DNA from: Tubiluchus corallicola
Lineage: Eukaryota > Priapulida > Priapulimorpha > Priapulimorphida > Tubiluchidae
NCBI GenBank assembly: GCA_030141605.1
Contig: JAQGDQ010000220.1
Location: 302,286 to 366,285, forward strand
Direction of reading: 5' to 3'
DNA length: 64,000 nucleotides
In this document: positions 11,309 through 26,300 of the stretch, piece by piece
How the letters are laid out: each line of letters starts with the position of its first letter
Numbering within the stretch: the stretch's first letter is position 1
Made by a program: the position numbers and the translations under genes
Notes under the pieces: generated by a model
Database searches by the model: none
What the model was told of the DNA's origin: nothing
Seen by the model: the letters and a program-made list of their open reading frames with translations, nothing else

Positions 11309-14300
11309 TTAACTTATCCCCGATTCGCTACCCACTCCCGAAGCCACCCCCTCAGACATCGTGTTAAGCTTTTCCATAGAATCGCTCCACTCCACACTGG
11401 ATATGGTGGCTTGGCTAGCGGAGGAAATGGCATTGATCGCAGTAGTTGATTCACTTGTCGATGCGGCTGCTAGTTCATCTGCTTCCTCACGAAGTGCTTC
11501 AGCTTTTTCATTAACAAGTGCCTAAGCAAAGAGCAAAACTTACCAAATATAGAAACTGGAAATTGTTTAAATATAAAAGTTTGTCAAACTTTCTCTATAA
11601 TTGGTGGCACTACCCAAGCCCACTGCCACTCTGTAAAAGGGCTAATGTTTGTATATTTGAATAATAACAGCTTCCAAATTCTAAATTTCACTGCACTGAG
11701 AAGAGAAGGATCATCTATGCTTAGACATAGCAGGTCTTCATGTAATGAAAGATGAGAAAAGTCCATGAATTCATCTATGGTTACCATTCAGCAACTGACC
11801 AGAGCTAAAGATACTAAACATTGACAATCTTTACCTGGAACTAAACTGCTAGGAGACAAACATTTTTTAGTTTATTTTTTTAATTAATCAGTGTTTAATC
11901 ACTTCACTGTCTCTATGACAAGAATATCCCGCCATGAAAATACTATTCTGGCTGGCCATTATGAAGAGACTGTACCGTCAAGCTTAACATGCAAATTAAC
12001 TGATGTGTACACGTGTAGCAATGATGCCTGGCATCTTGAATCAGCTAACGAAAATAAACAGTGGTGCTGTCCTCTGATGGCCACAAGCATAGGCCACAAA
12101 ATGTTTATAGCCATGACGTGTGCAGAACTCTTAGAAAAGACTGCTGTTATTACTGAGCTGCAGTCTGCTGTGTTGTAGCTTTTGTTTTTTTATCCTACAT
12201 TTCCCAAAATGCTTTCAATTATAGCACATAAAGCAAAACTAATTTTAAAGTGGTGAAGCTGGTGTTGATGAACATGGTGGAACTCGTGAGGGTGGTGGAG
12301 AGCAGCTGCGGCAGCAGCAGTAGAAATTATTGGGGGTGTCAACAGCTAGGGAATGGTAATGATAGGTCAGACACCAAGACTGATGGTGAAGTAGCAAAAT
12401 TTGTAATCTGTAGCAATGATAAGTTTCCTTTTCTTAAAATATTCCCCTACTCCAGTTACAAACTGTGCGGCAGAGAAGTGTTTATATATCAAAGTGACAG
12501 TGAAAATTGTACATGTTTAAGCATTATTAGAATGTTAACACATAATGCAGTGTGAGTTTATCTTGCTAGGGACATACTGAAATTTTCCTGCAAATTTACA
12601 AGATTGTAACTGTATCTGCCAAAGACCAGTTAAGGAAATATAGGAAATTTATAGGAAAATAGGTAGAACAGGTACAATATTATAAGCATTTCACTTTCAG
12701 AATTTAAAATTTTCATTGTGATATTAAGACAAAATGCGCGGTGAGAAACTGCAAAGCTTGGAAACAGATGATAAAGTAACATTCACTGAAATTATCAAAT
12801 CAGAATTAACGGAACGGCTTTGATTTGATGGAGGTTGTATTAGATGGTGGACATTCAACATTTCCGTGTTTGAAGCTCTCACCTTTGCTGCAGCTACAAT
12901 CTCTCTGGCAACCCGTTTCGGCAGGTGAACGATCTTAGATGAAAGCTCCATTGGATCAGCATGAGCAACTTGAGGCAACATCTTATATCCAGCCTTGAAC
13001 AATTGCTTCGCACGACCCTAGAAAATAAAAATCAATAAATAATAAAGCCACTTTTTACCACAATCTGAAAAAAAATTCTTTGAAGTGTAAAAATCGAAAC
13101 TGCAGCTCCATTAATTTATCTCTTCGTGCACACTCCATTGTCTTCCGAGACAGAAGGATGCCAACAACAACTGTGAGTACTGTTGACACGCTTATAAAAA
13201 AAACTATTGCTCACAGAAGACATAAAAATCAAAAGCGGGATTAATGGGATCTAAAACATGGTTGCTATTGATAATCATTAAAGGAAGTCAAGCCTTCTGG
13301 GAAGTCAGTTAGGCTTTCAATGTGTGCAAAAAATATTAAAAGGACTTAGTAATAAAAGTATTATAAGCACCTTATTTCATTAGTTCAATCATCTTAAATT
13401 CACGATCATTTAAGGCTTGGGCGCTTCCACTTTGAATGCCCGTTCTTCCACCAGTGATGGACGTCATTCATTGACTTAACAAGTTTTTACAAAAAATTAG
13501 AAAGCTAATTTGGTCAAATTTTTGCATGAACATTAGGTAAGCTGCAAAAGTTTGAATTAATTTAAGCAGCGCGTGCTTACAGAAAACCATGATGCACTTA
13601 TGAAACGTCATGATGTTTGCCAGTTACGTCAAAGTTTTCAAATGAATAGCAACTACCATGGTGCCTACAAATTTCTATACAGCAGTACTATAAACTAACC
13701 TTATGCTTTGTAGACAACTTTTCGAAAATTTCTTTGTTATATTTTTCTAAATTTTGGTGTTAGCAGTAAAATAAACCCAGCATGTTAAGTAACTTGTCCT
13801 TTCCTTAAATGTATGTGGTTTGCAGTGTTGTAAATCTCAGTTTGCACTTCTTCCTGATTTAACATCTGTATATATTATTTTTTTGTTCCATTCCAGCCTA
13901 ACATTTCAGTCTAGCTAAAAATTATCTAACACCTCAAAACCCCACCCCACCCCCAGCACCAACTAACAATGCAGTATTTTCTGCTGGTTTAGTGTTGGTA
14001 GTTGTCAAAAATACTACACCTGTTTTACTCCAGGAATGTCTAATAGGGGCTCCAACTCTGCTATTGCACAATACACAAAGCGTTTTAGAAAGTTTCCCAA
14101 TAAATCCTGGTAAGCCCAAAACTCTTCAAGTTCCTGCATTGAGAAAGATCAATTTATAAGATGCTTTTTTGATAAGAAATGGTGATCAGTGTGACCAAAT
14201 TAGTCACGAACGAAACATGCACGAAAAAATCAGTCAAACGTTTCACTTGTGAGCTTTAACATTTATAAAATGATGACAAAACAAGGGAAAAACTTACTTT

Positions 14301-17300
14301 GTAAAACTAACTCACAAAGATTCTATCATTTGTTTACCATGGCAAAGACTGCACCTTTGTTTTTGGAGTAATATGTGAGATTCTGTGTGAAAAATTTTTG
14401 GATACAAGAGATATTTGTTTTGTCATACAAGTTTTACACATAAAAGGTTTATTTGAACAATAACGACCAAAACAGGCAGAGAGGTCTTTCCTGAGCATGG
14501 CTGAATATGAGTCTGACATTTTACCAAATTGTGCAAAATACTGAAAACCCTTACAAGATTAACTCGAAAATTCAATTTTGAAAAATTTGTCTCATAAGTA
14601 GTATATTTGCTCAAGAATGACAAAATGTACTGATTCACAAGATTAACTATAAGTAGCAAGTGAGAGTTCCATACCTGACAAAAATAGTAAATGCAGGAGC
14701 CAAAAGATGAAGCCGAGGAGAAGAGATTCTGCAAGAAACCTCTGGTTTGGTTGAACGTCGCAGCTACTTCCCAGATGCACTGCTTTTTCCACAGAGCGTA
14801 CAGCATCAACGTAACATAGAACCGTTTCAAGACTTTTTCATTTTTGATCTAACAGAGGCACATGTGATGAGTGAGAATATAGTGCCGCCACTTTATTTAA
14901 TGTCCCTCAGTTCAACTTGTGAGAACAAGCACGCACTAGTCACAAGTGTGAGTGCAGTTTGGATATGACTGCCGATTCATGACAGAACAAATAAACCATT
15001 GAAAAAAATTGTAGGATTTTTGTAAATCTTGAGTTGTGAGTGACTGTTATAAAAATGTCAAAGAAATTACAAAAATGCAAAAAAGAGCACAGCATAATAG
15101 GAAGGTAACAAGTCACTAGCCAAACAACTATTTTCTCTATCAAGTCTGTTTGGAATTCATCACTGTTTCGTACCAAATACTTTCAAAACACCACCATTCA
15201 AAGAAAATTTAAACATTTTCTGGATTTTTATAAGTATAAGTTGACTTGATTTTAGTGCTATCAAGATTGTTAGATGCTCATATTGAAAAATTTAGCACAC
15301 ACTTCTCTAAATAAAGAAGCGATATTTGTCACAATCTCAAGTATTTATAATATAATCCGAATTACAGTTAAACTCCAGGAAAATACTGGCAGATATCTGT
15401 TACATGTTAAAGACATGCAACAGCTTAGCTTTACTGGCCACAGTTTGTGCTTACTAAAAATAAGAAACGGTGAGTACTTCTTAGTAAACTGATGTGTGGG
15501 GAGTGATAACAGTTGTCACCTGCCTTACTGCACCGGATCTTTATGTTATTGAAAAAAGATATACAAGCATGCGAATACAGTTAAGAAAGAAAAAACATTT
15601 TCTCCCAATTAGGGTTTTGTAAAAAATGAAATAATGGGTGACAGGCAACAGAATAAATATGGCTAATCTTTTCTGTACAATTTGGTGCACCGCATGCAGG
15701 CATGCACTCAAAGGTATGGACTACTGAAAGAGATGTTTATTTGTGCCCAGATCATAGCTCATTAACAAGGATATGCCCTCTAAGCCCGAGATGACCCACT
15801 GATCCGGTAGAGTTATTTCAGCTATAATTCGAAGATGTATATACATTCTCCCTCCAGAAGTTCAATACAACGTTCCTTTAAGAAGTTTCAGTTTTGCACA
15901 AAGACAGAAAAAATGTTCTAACTAAGATTTTAAGATACTTTTAACTTTTTCTTAGTGGTTTTAACTTTATATAAGAGGAAATCTGGTGTGAAGGTGTCAC
16001 TTCCGAAGAAAGTCTGGAACTTGATTTTGTGCGTTTTACTCATTAGATGATGCCAGCAAATATATATGCCCTAATTATGGCAGAGTTTGCGTTTAACTAT
16101 TGTGTCTGCATTGTTTACAAATTCAGCATAACAGAAACGCAGTATCCAAGGAAGCCATTGCTAGAACAATTGTTTAATCCGTGATTTTCTAAAGTTTCAT
16201 AGGCAAAATCCAATTAAATGTTTAGGGGAAAATGCAACTTCGAGGCCCAATTTCAGTAGGAAGGAAGTTATGAAATTTAGTAAAATTACCATCAAATTTT
16301 AAGTTACGGTTAGCTCTTTTAATTAAAGAAAATTTGTTTTTACATTAACTTTAACCTTTAAGCATTCTAGGTTTGTGCATGATACTGCCAAAGCCAAGTA
16401 TTGAACCCGCATCATCCACATGTAGCACGAAAACTCTACCGGGAGGCTGCACAACTCGTCACAAAGCAAATGAATCTATACGGAAAATCCAACTTACATT
16501 TTTGACATTCTGCCCCGATGCTTTCCGCGTAACGAAACTTTCAGACACACCAATTAACTCTGCTGCTTCCAACTCTTCTGGGGTCAGACAGGTTAGCTAA
16601 AAATAACCAAATTTACAGCTATTTTGAGATGTTTAAGTTTTGTGAATGTGTACTTGGTGGATAGTGTTACTTTTATCATTACTATTTACAATAACGACAT
16701 TCATTCAGAGTCGCCACTGTTGCCATTATCGTGTTACTCATCACAATTGTCATTGTTGTCATCATTCATTATTATTTTTATTCTTTGATGCGAGTCTTTC
16801 TTTCAAAAGCACACACGTTCAAACTTCTATGTGTAATACCAGAAAAAACATACATGGGACATTATTGACATTTCACAAACAATGCGTACGGTTAGAATAA
16901 TTCTTGTCAATAGTGTTTTGGGATAAATGTAATCATCTTGGCAGTCAACTTGAAATGAAATGCTTGTGCTAGCAAGAAAGTAATAAAGAATTCTTATGTG
17001 AAGCTGAATATCAGCCGGTTCAGCAAAAATAAGTTCCCGTAGCTAATGAATTGCATATGCCACAGCATCATTTCTCAGATGTGCTACATGCTTTTGGTCT
17101 AGCGTTACTTGAAGCGGAAAAAAAGACAATTTAAAGTACAGCAAGTTGACTAAGTTCTTGCTTTCGACTCCCCGATTAGCAACGGTTCGTTTTAACACAT
17201 TTGTCACTATTTTCTTACTTAAAGGCAGTAATTTTTTACTTAATTTTTTTAGTTTTCTCTGAGTTATTTTTATTTTATCAACAACATTTTTACTTACTTT

Positions 17301-20300
17301 AATTTGAAGCAATAAAACAGCACATATTGTGTTAGTCTGTTCTAAAAAATGCACCACTGATACACCAAAATTGCTTCCTCAATCTTAATGATAAGATAAA
17401 GTAATATAAACCTTTGCTTAGTTAGTGAAGAATGCGAATAAATGCTCTGATTATTTTTTTAGCTTTTACACAAATGTTGTCTAAGCTTGTTTCAAATGAC
17501 TTACCATTAAAATAGCTGCACCTAGCAGTCATCATGGGAGTTTAAATTTACAAGTTTTATGCAGCGTTACTGCTAATGCAAGTTTTGTATGCAACAGGGC
17601 AGCATGTAAGTGATTCAAAATTTCACGGCAAATTTTATGCTCTATTTATGAAGAGCGTTTTCTTGTGCTTTAACTACGGACAAAGATCTGCCAAACAAAA
17701 GTCAAAATTACCTGATGCAAATATGTCATCCAAGATATTGTTACATTGTCTATGACATCATACGGTGTGATCAGGTGCAAAAGATGCAAATGCGAAGCCA
17801 AGTTTAGCGCCAACCGAGCTTTAGCCAAGTCTGAGTAAAGCTTCGGACCAATGGTGACGTCAATCGAACCTATCAAATGAACATTAACATCAGTTAAAAG
17901 CAAAATTAACTTTTCATAGTTAGGTAACTTAGCAACTACAATTCTGACAGTGCTTTACATTAACTAATAAAAACATTCTAATATTTCAGAAAACTTCCTC
18001 CTTCAATGAGAGTACGACCCAATACAATATCGATAGGAAATATTTCGGAACTAGTTTTTCAGCTGAGCACTTGCTAACATTCATTCACTCTTGCCGGACT
18101 CAGCACTGATAAAATGTATAGTCAAACTAGTATCCCTTCGACAGACTGCGTAAGTACAATTGCAGACATGTAAAAATCTGTTTTTTGAACAAATGTATAA
18201 CTTTTTAAAAACATCAACTGCGGTTTAGACTATAAGAAAACTCCGAGATTCTTGGAGACTATCGCTGTATTCTCATTATAAAGCTCTGAGAAAGTACTGA
18301 AGTTACCTTTAAAAGTCGCCTGGCCAAGTCTTGTTATCGTTAGTCCCTCTACCTTTTCTTGTATAAGGCCAGCAGTTAATAGCTGCTCAAGAGCTGAAGA
18401 TGTTAAGCCTTGAATGTCTAACGTACAGTCCACATTTTGTACAGACAACAGTGTGTGTTTTACTAAATTTGCTATTTCTTCTTTGCTGCAAACAATCTAA
18501 ATAATAATAATACAAACTATACTGTTTGATATACTGAGGCTTGCAAAATCAGCTCCAGTTGTCCTCGTATCGTTTTACTCTTACAAAGCAACAACAACAG
18601 CAATTAGTTAAAGCACAAGAAAACACTCTTCATTAATAAAGCTTAAAAATTCATCTTGAAATTTTGTATCACTTAGATGCTGTCTTATTGAATACAGAGC
18701 TTGTGTTAGCAGTAACGCTGTATAAAGCTTGTAAATTTAATCTCTCTTGAAGATCGTTAGGCACAGCCATTTTAACGGTAGGTCATTTGAGATAAGTTTA
18801 GATAACATTGTGTAAAGTTTAAAAAAATAATTACAGCATTCATAGCGCAGTCCTAGCAAAAGTTAAAACTAGTTAATATTGTCAATATATTCAATAATAC
18901 CGTATTTGTGGTGAATCAGTAGTGCACACTGGGATGGCAATGTAGTGCCGTTTTACAAGGGGGTGCAAGTATACATTAAAAATTTTCTTTTCCAATTACA
19001 CCAGTCTTTCAAACAGATAAGTGTAAATACTAAGTAATATCTTTGTGTAGGACGTTCTTTGTGATATACTTTAAAATACCTTTTCTTTACTTTTAACTTA
19101 TTTAAGATTATGTGCCAAACAATGCATTATTAAAAGATACTTAAAAGGTTTTGAAAGGTTTCACATTACCTTTAAACCTACAGCAGAAAGGAGAAGCGAG
19201 TTCAACCCCCGACCTTCATCGTAAAGAAGGCTGCTCCTACACCTTCCAAATGATCCTCCAATGATGTCAAGTATCTATAGGAAGGAAAGAATCTGTTAAA
19301 AAGAGAAAAACAAAACCAAACATAGCCAACAATGTTTTACTAACTGACATTTAAGTTTTTCTAAAATGGATAAGATGTGCTGAACGTGGTGTAGGGTGTG
19401 GCGCCTCTACTTTGAAGAGCATGGGGATTTTCTCTTTTATTGCTGCACGACCCTAAATAGTTTGTTGCACTGGATGAAGTTTCACGCTAGTACAACATTC
19501 ACAAAGTTGAGAGCACAGCCTTGTGTTAGAGCTTTCAATCTGACAAAGTTAATGGAAAACTGGGAGATTGATTAGAATCAATCTCATTTTAATTTACAGT
19601 CCAAAATATACATTTTCTTGCCTACAAAAGTTAGCAATTCTTTCTAATATTTGAATCATTACTGTGTTTAGTTAATTAATGGCAACCAAATGCAGCTATC
19701 GCTTACGTCACAAACTAACCACAGTTTGTGCAATCGTAGGCATCTTCCCTGCACGTCAAGCCCATTTGCGTAAGCGAAACTTGGTATGAGACACTAATGT
19801 GATATCACGAAAAGGAGCACTATGTCACACTGATGTCACAGACGAACACTGCAGTTCATGCTCATGCTTATGATGGCAGTGCACCTATTTGTCAGCCATG
19901 CAAATGTGACAAAAAGCCTCCAGTTTCTGTGGATTTGCTGAGCCGCGTATAGCTTCGGAACTTTAGCAAAATTTAACTATGCCAGGTAATTACTACTTAA
20001 TCTAAGTTTTGATTTATAAAAGCTGTTGTAATTCTCAATATTTTAGAGCAAACTTTATTTTGAACTAATGTTTACACAGTCGTCTGGTTTTCCTTTAACA
20101 CATTACCATGAAGAAGAAGTAGAAGAAGAAGAGGATAATTCCAGAAACGTACAAAGTACAGAAATACATAATGGTAAACTGCAGCAGGGGTATAATTTAT
20201 CATAAACCGTACGATTTTGCTTTTTGACGCCCCCTACACCCGTCAACTGCAACACAGTTATGGAAAGACACATTTACATTAAATGAAGTCACTTACCTTG

Positions 20301-23300
20301 TTTTTGTTTTGTGACTGCGTAACAAGAACGCTCTCCCCCGATGAATCTATACCCGCTCTACCAGCCCTGCCCACCATTTGTTTATATTGACTCCTACTCA
20401 GTGCTTGACTGCCTACAAGAGGAGCACGCAATATGACGCTGAAATAACGAGTGATTAGATTTAAATTTGTTTCGACTTTCAACGAAGTTTCTGAAGAACA
20501 AAATATTTAAAAAATGAAAAAATGCGCGAAATTATAAAATAATGAATAATGAATACAAAAAAGGATAGATCAAACTGGTAAACAAATCAACAAACAAATT
20601 AGCGAACAACCAAACCAACAAAAATGATAAAACAAACAAACGAACAGACAGACAAACAAGCAAACAGGCAAACAAACAAGCAACAAACAACAAATCGATC
20701 AAACAAAGAAACAAGTAAACAAATAAATAAAAAACGACTCTTTACATACTCTATCCAAAAACAAAACAAGCAATTACAAGAAACATGAAAAAAATGAATA
20801 CCGTAACTTCTAAAATGAATAAAAGTCGAGTAAAACCGAACGCTGCATAGCAATATCTGCAATATCTAAGAAAAGTTAACAACATAGTAATGTGAAAACC
20901 AATATAGATGTCTTACCGTTTAGCAGGCAAATTGACACCAGCAGCTAAGGTGGATGTACAAGACAACATACACAGAGTACCAGCGGAATACGCTTCTTCA
21001 ATTAATTTTCTTTCATCTACCGTCAGGCCGCTGTGATGATACGCTATTCCATACTGCAAGGTGTATCGCAGTACAGGACAAACCTGGAAAAATCTCTTTA
21101 TCAAATGAGTAATAGAGGTGTGCGTCAAACGTTTAAATTCACTTGAGCGAGTTTTTTAATTCGAGTTTGATTCAAATCTAAAATTATAGACTGAATAATT
21201 CAGCACATCAGCTACAGGCGAACCTCGTTATACAGCCCCCCATTATAATGCCAGCTATTGCCCTTTCCCGATATCTTAATATATTAAACATAGAGAATAC
21301 CGCCAACCTCGCCTACCGCCATCCTCCAACGCATCTGCTGTGCCAAAAGTCTATTTTATATAATAAATTTACCCCGTTATAATGCCAGCCAGGATGAAAT
21401 ACAATGAATTGTTGCTGAAAAACACCCAATGTGTTGTGTTGTAGAAACAATGACCTCTCGACAGAAAACAATTAAGATTTAGGTCTTGTCTTCAGTACTG
21501 AACTGAGTGGCTACATATTTCTCTTATCAGGAGACAGCAGCATTACACCTGCAATAACTTTGTTAATGCAGCAAAAATGTACAGTATTACACATGTATTA
21601 TTGTAGGTATAATAATATTATACTATTTATGACATACTATAATTAACTAGGAAACAAAATAGAGTTTACAGACTGGAATGGCTTTGATACATTTTAATGA
21701 ACCTCGCCTTACAGCCAACCCCATTATAGCGTATTGTGGTGCACCTGTCCTGGCGTTATAACAAGGTTTGACTGTACATATATTCTTTATCAATAAAACA
21801 TATGAAACATCATGCAATCTACACAATTTAGCTCCAGTTTTTGTGTACAATATGCATGATCTTTGCAAGACTGTTTTTCATTAACGATTTGAAAATCTTT
21901 AAAAGTGAATTCGGATTTGAAATTTTGAAATTTAGTTTGATTCTAGTTCAAGTCAAATATTCTATTCAATTTGAACTTGCTTACAGATAGAGAATGTTCA
22001 CCTCTACTGATAACATGGTTCAAAGCTTGACTGTTATATGTTCCACTTTCCTAATAGTTTCAGTCCTGAGTTAACAGTAAAGCAACGTTCTGGTTTACCA
22101 ATTATCTTGGACGCCCTCAAAAGATAGGCAAAATAGTGTTGTGCAGTGCAGCCCAAAAAAAGAAAATCAACCTTAGTTAGCTGGTCTTTATTACAAATTT
22201 TGTCAGTGAACTGTTGAATGAATTAAAAAGGTCTTAGGTTCAAGTATGAGATGCCAAATTAGCTAAATTCATATTTTCTCGCAGTTTGTAATCTTAGAAA
22301 ATTACAATCACTGTAACGCAACCAGTTTAGTTTGTTACATAGCATATTTAGCTCATCATGAAATTTAAAGCTAATTACACAAATACTTGCAGTGTAGTAG
22401 CAGAAGCAGGAGTAGTAGTAGTATAATGAAAAAGGCACAAATAAATAAACAAATAAAGGGCTTTCAAAATAAGAACAATAACAATCACTTGCAGGATTTT
22501 AACTATGGTAACAGAATAAATAATTTCCTCGGTGTGTTTGATAAAGCTGACAAAGAATATTAAAAATGATTCACCTGTGCAAAAAAAGTTACAATTACAC
22601 TCCAAAAATATAAATGAAAATTCTATGCGAAAAAGACATGAAGACATCATGTGTATAAAGTCTGTAATGACAATAAATTATAGAATTTCACAACTTGCAA
22701 CACAGAAATGTTCACAACTTGAAACATTAGTCTCTCTTATCGAATAACAGCAAGCAATTATAGCACCAGGGAAGTTCACAATTGCAACTATCCATCCACC
22801 CACCTGCCCATTTCCTTCTTGTACCAAAGCGGCATGAAGAGCCTTGCGTTGCTCATGCTTCACCTGACGTAATTCCTTTGGCAGAAGTCGACAGATCATC
22901 GTCGCCACGTTCTCACAGTTCTTCTTAGTCGGACAAAAAATGAGACAAGAGTTGCTGGGAATGACGTCCATCACCAGGGCCATCAGGTGGTCGGGGTCAA
23001 TTTTCTTCTGTTCCGGATTGTACTGTACATGAAGAGAGAAAAATAAAAAACTGCAAATAAGGAAGAAATAAGGAAGCAAGTGGAATAAGGAATCACAACA
23101 TTCTTGAATATATTACTCTGATAATAATCATAAAAGATTTTTTTTTAAATTATATAAAAAGCCTATGTAACTCACATCCTACTAATTTTAATTATTTTAA
23201 TTTATTAAAATAGACTATTTAACTAGCAGGATGTAATGTGGTTAAAGCACAAGAAAACATTCTTCATAAATAAAGCTTTAAAAATTTGCTTTGAAATTTT

Positions 23301-26300
23301 GTATGACTTACATGCTGTCTTATTGCATATAGGGCTAGTAACTGTAACACTATTACTATTAGCTGTAACACTGTATAAAATGTTTTATAAATTTAATACA
23401 TTTATAACTTTTAAACATTTTATACATTTAAACTCCCATGATGACCATTAGGCACACCCATTTTAACAGTAAATCGTTTGAAACAAGTTTAGATAACACT
23501 GGGTAAAATTCGAAAAAATAATCAGAAAATTTGTAGCACACACTCTGTTAACTGAGCAAAAGCTTTCTTTTCCAATTACACAAATTTTTCAAATATGTAG
23601 GCATAATGTTAAATAATATAACTTTATGAAGAAAGTTTCTTGGGATATACCATAACATTTCTTTTTTTCCCTTTAACAAAATTATTAACTAGTTTAAAGA
23701 TGTTTTTGTTAAATTAAGTGGCATGGAGTTCCCTAATCAGAAATAATCAACTACAGGCACTATTAAAAGGTATAAGCTCTGCTATTCAAAAAATGTTTGC
23801 AAGTTTTAAGCAATAACTGTACTGCACAGGGGTATACTGAACAGTGGTATACTGAACAGCGGTTTACTGAACAGTGGTATACTGAACTTATTATTTTCAC
23901 TGGTTGTATGGTTTTTTATCTTCTAACTCTATAGTAAAAAGCACTGAGATCTTCAGATGGAGTGCACTTTCAAGAATAAACTATTAGACATAGATCGAAA
24001 CATAAGCAGTTTTCTACAAATGAGAACAAATATCTAGAAAACGGAATGATTCAGCAAATCTAGGTCATAGATCACCTGTTTACGAAAAGCAATTTCCTTT
24101 CTATTTTACTCTATTAAAAAGCTTACCGGATAATCGAGTATTTTTATATGTTTCAGCAAATCATCTGGGCAAAGAGCTGCCTGATGGATTTCAAACAAAT
24201 GATCATCCATCTTGACGTATTCTGTCAGTGCCACCTACAAACATGGTACAGTTAGCAAACTAAAAGTTAGCACTCTAAATTACGCTAGGTCAACCTTAAG
24301 TCAACTCAAATTACTTCAAGCAACTAAAATTGACATAATCGACATACAGGCCTGAAGTTATTCAAGTAAAGCTCAGCATTCAGAAATGTGCAGAGGTCTG
24401 AAATGTTGCTTAACGTTGCGCTCATGCCGATGATCTGTGTAGAACCTGAAAAAAAGAGATAAAATTTTACTTCTCACTCTCTCTCTTAATATTTTATTTT
24501 CTCTGTTCCAGCAATTGATCGTGAAAAGGTCAAGGGTTAAGTGCACCATTTATGTATACTTGACAATGCCTCGCAACCCAAACTACTGTAATAGTAACTG
24601 TTTTAATAGCTAGCTAGAACCTTAACTAGTTCATTTTTTCTTGTTAACAAGCAAAATCCTGCTAGTAAGTCACTCTACTCACAAATTACTGCATAATTAA
24701 GTAAAGTCCACGTAAAATAACTGAAGTCACTGAACTGAAGTGGGTAAAGCCTTGCTTTACCCACGCATCACATGACGGTTGTAATTAAGACGCATTGCTG
24801 TGGCACACTTAACCTTTGACCTACAGCAACTGTACGTGTGCACAACGAAACTGTGAAAAGGCTTATCGCCAATCAACACAGATCTTGGCTAACACCACAT
24901 TTTCTTAATTAGCATTTAACGTATGTGTGAATCTCGCAAACCTACTCGACAGATTTTTACATCTTCAACAACCTGCCTGATCTTCTTAATCCTGGCTGTT
25001 TTAGATCCGCATAAAGTTTAAAATACTCACACTGTGAGAAAAACCAGGATCTGTCCTTGCTTTCCATGACTACATGCGGGATGTAGTCTCACAAGATACA
25101 TGTATTTGGACTTGTCATTGACCTTACCTTACTTGTTTTATAAACGCAAGAGTACGGAGAGCTGCATGTGAATACAGGCAAAAGAATTTTGGCTGATTAA
25201 TTAAGTCACCTTGTGGGTCAAGCAGCAGCCCCTATTTTCACTCGATATTATCGATAATTCAATAATTATATAATGAGTCTTTTTTCAATTTTTTTCTTTA
25301 TACTTGTACATATAATTCTTAAGTTTAATGTCTGTAGCCATCCTCTAGTTCATGAAAAAATGACAAAAATCCTTGTATGGAACTGTGTGCTTCACATGAG
25401 GCCATGCGCATATGTCTGAGAAAAAAAAGCTAGAAGCTAGATAGAGAGAGCACTGTCACACCCTGTTGTGCAAGTGTATAGTAGAATTTCTTTTTGACTA
25501 AATTTTCTTTTCATATGTTTGTTTCGTCTTACTCAATATTACAACAATGGATAAATTTTTTCAGAAGTAATTCAGTACCCCACTAATTTTAACTATGAGC
25601 CGCCACTGGCCATAGGAGTGAGAAAAAGCTTTGAAACAGACTGAAGAGAGTCGAATGTGTTCTCACAGATCTTGCAATTTAGCAGAACAAGTCTACTGTG
25701 AGTTGGACGCATTTGTGTCTATAAAAACCTGTGAATTCTCGTCTATTGGAAAGAGTTGCTAATGTCTGTGAAGAATTTTTGTGGCTTAGCGCAAACCTGC
25801 AAAAACCTGTGTTATTCTGTGAGAATGTGAGAAGTTCGGGGGCTGTGACTTTTGTGCAATGACCAAAACTGCAAAACGTGCTAAAAATTTCACTTTTTTT
25901 CAGCTAAAATCACCAGAATGTCACACAACATGGTAGCGCGAGTTTGGCGACTTCTACGGCACTTCTACATTCCAGTCGGGTGTATTGCAATTATTTCATG
26001 ACCATTTCACAGAATTTTCAACAAAGACAATGCAGGAAAACCGAGGTTCTCTAAAGTATTGCCAAAATGATGAAATGCTGTCGCAAAATCGTTGCCATCA
26101 CAGCATTCTCAAAAAGGTCTCAAAATGTTCTTCAAGTTTTCAGGGATTTTGAAATTATTGATGAACATCGCTAATTTACGACAGTTTGGCACAGGTTTGA
26201 CAAACTTTAAACATTTTAAAACTTTCTGTTGAAAGCGGCAACCTTTTGGCAACAATGACGAACACCCGCGCATGTTATGCAACTATTTGGGGAACTTTTG

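Noticed and set aside
20532-20862. Leucine/cysteine-rich membrane proteins on the minus strand
   Set aside because: Composition artefacts of the AAAC-type repeat in a HELQ intron.
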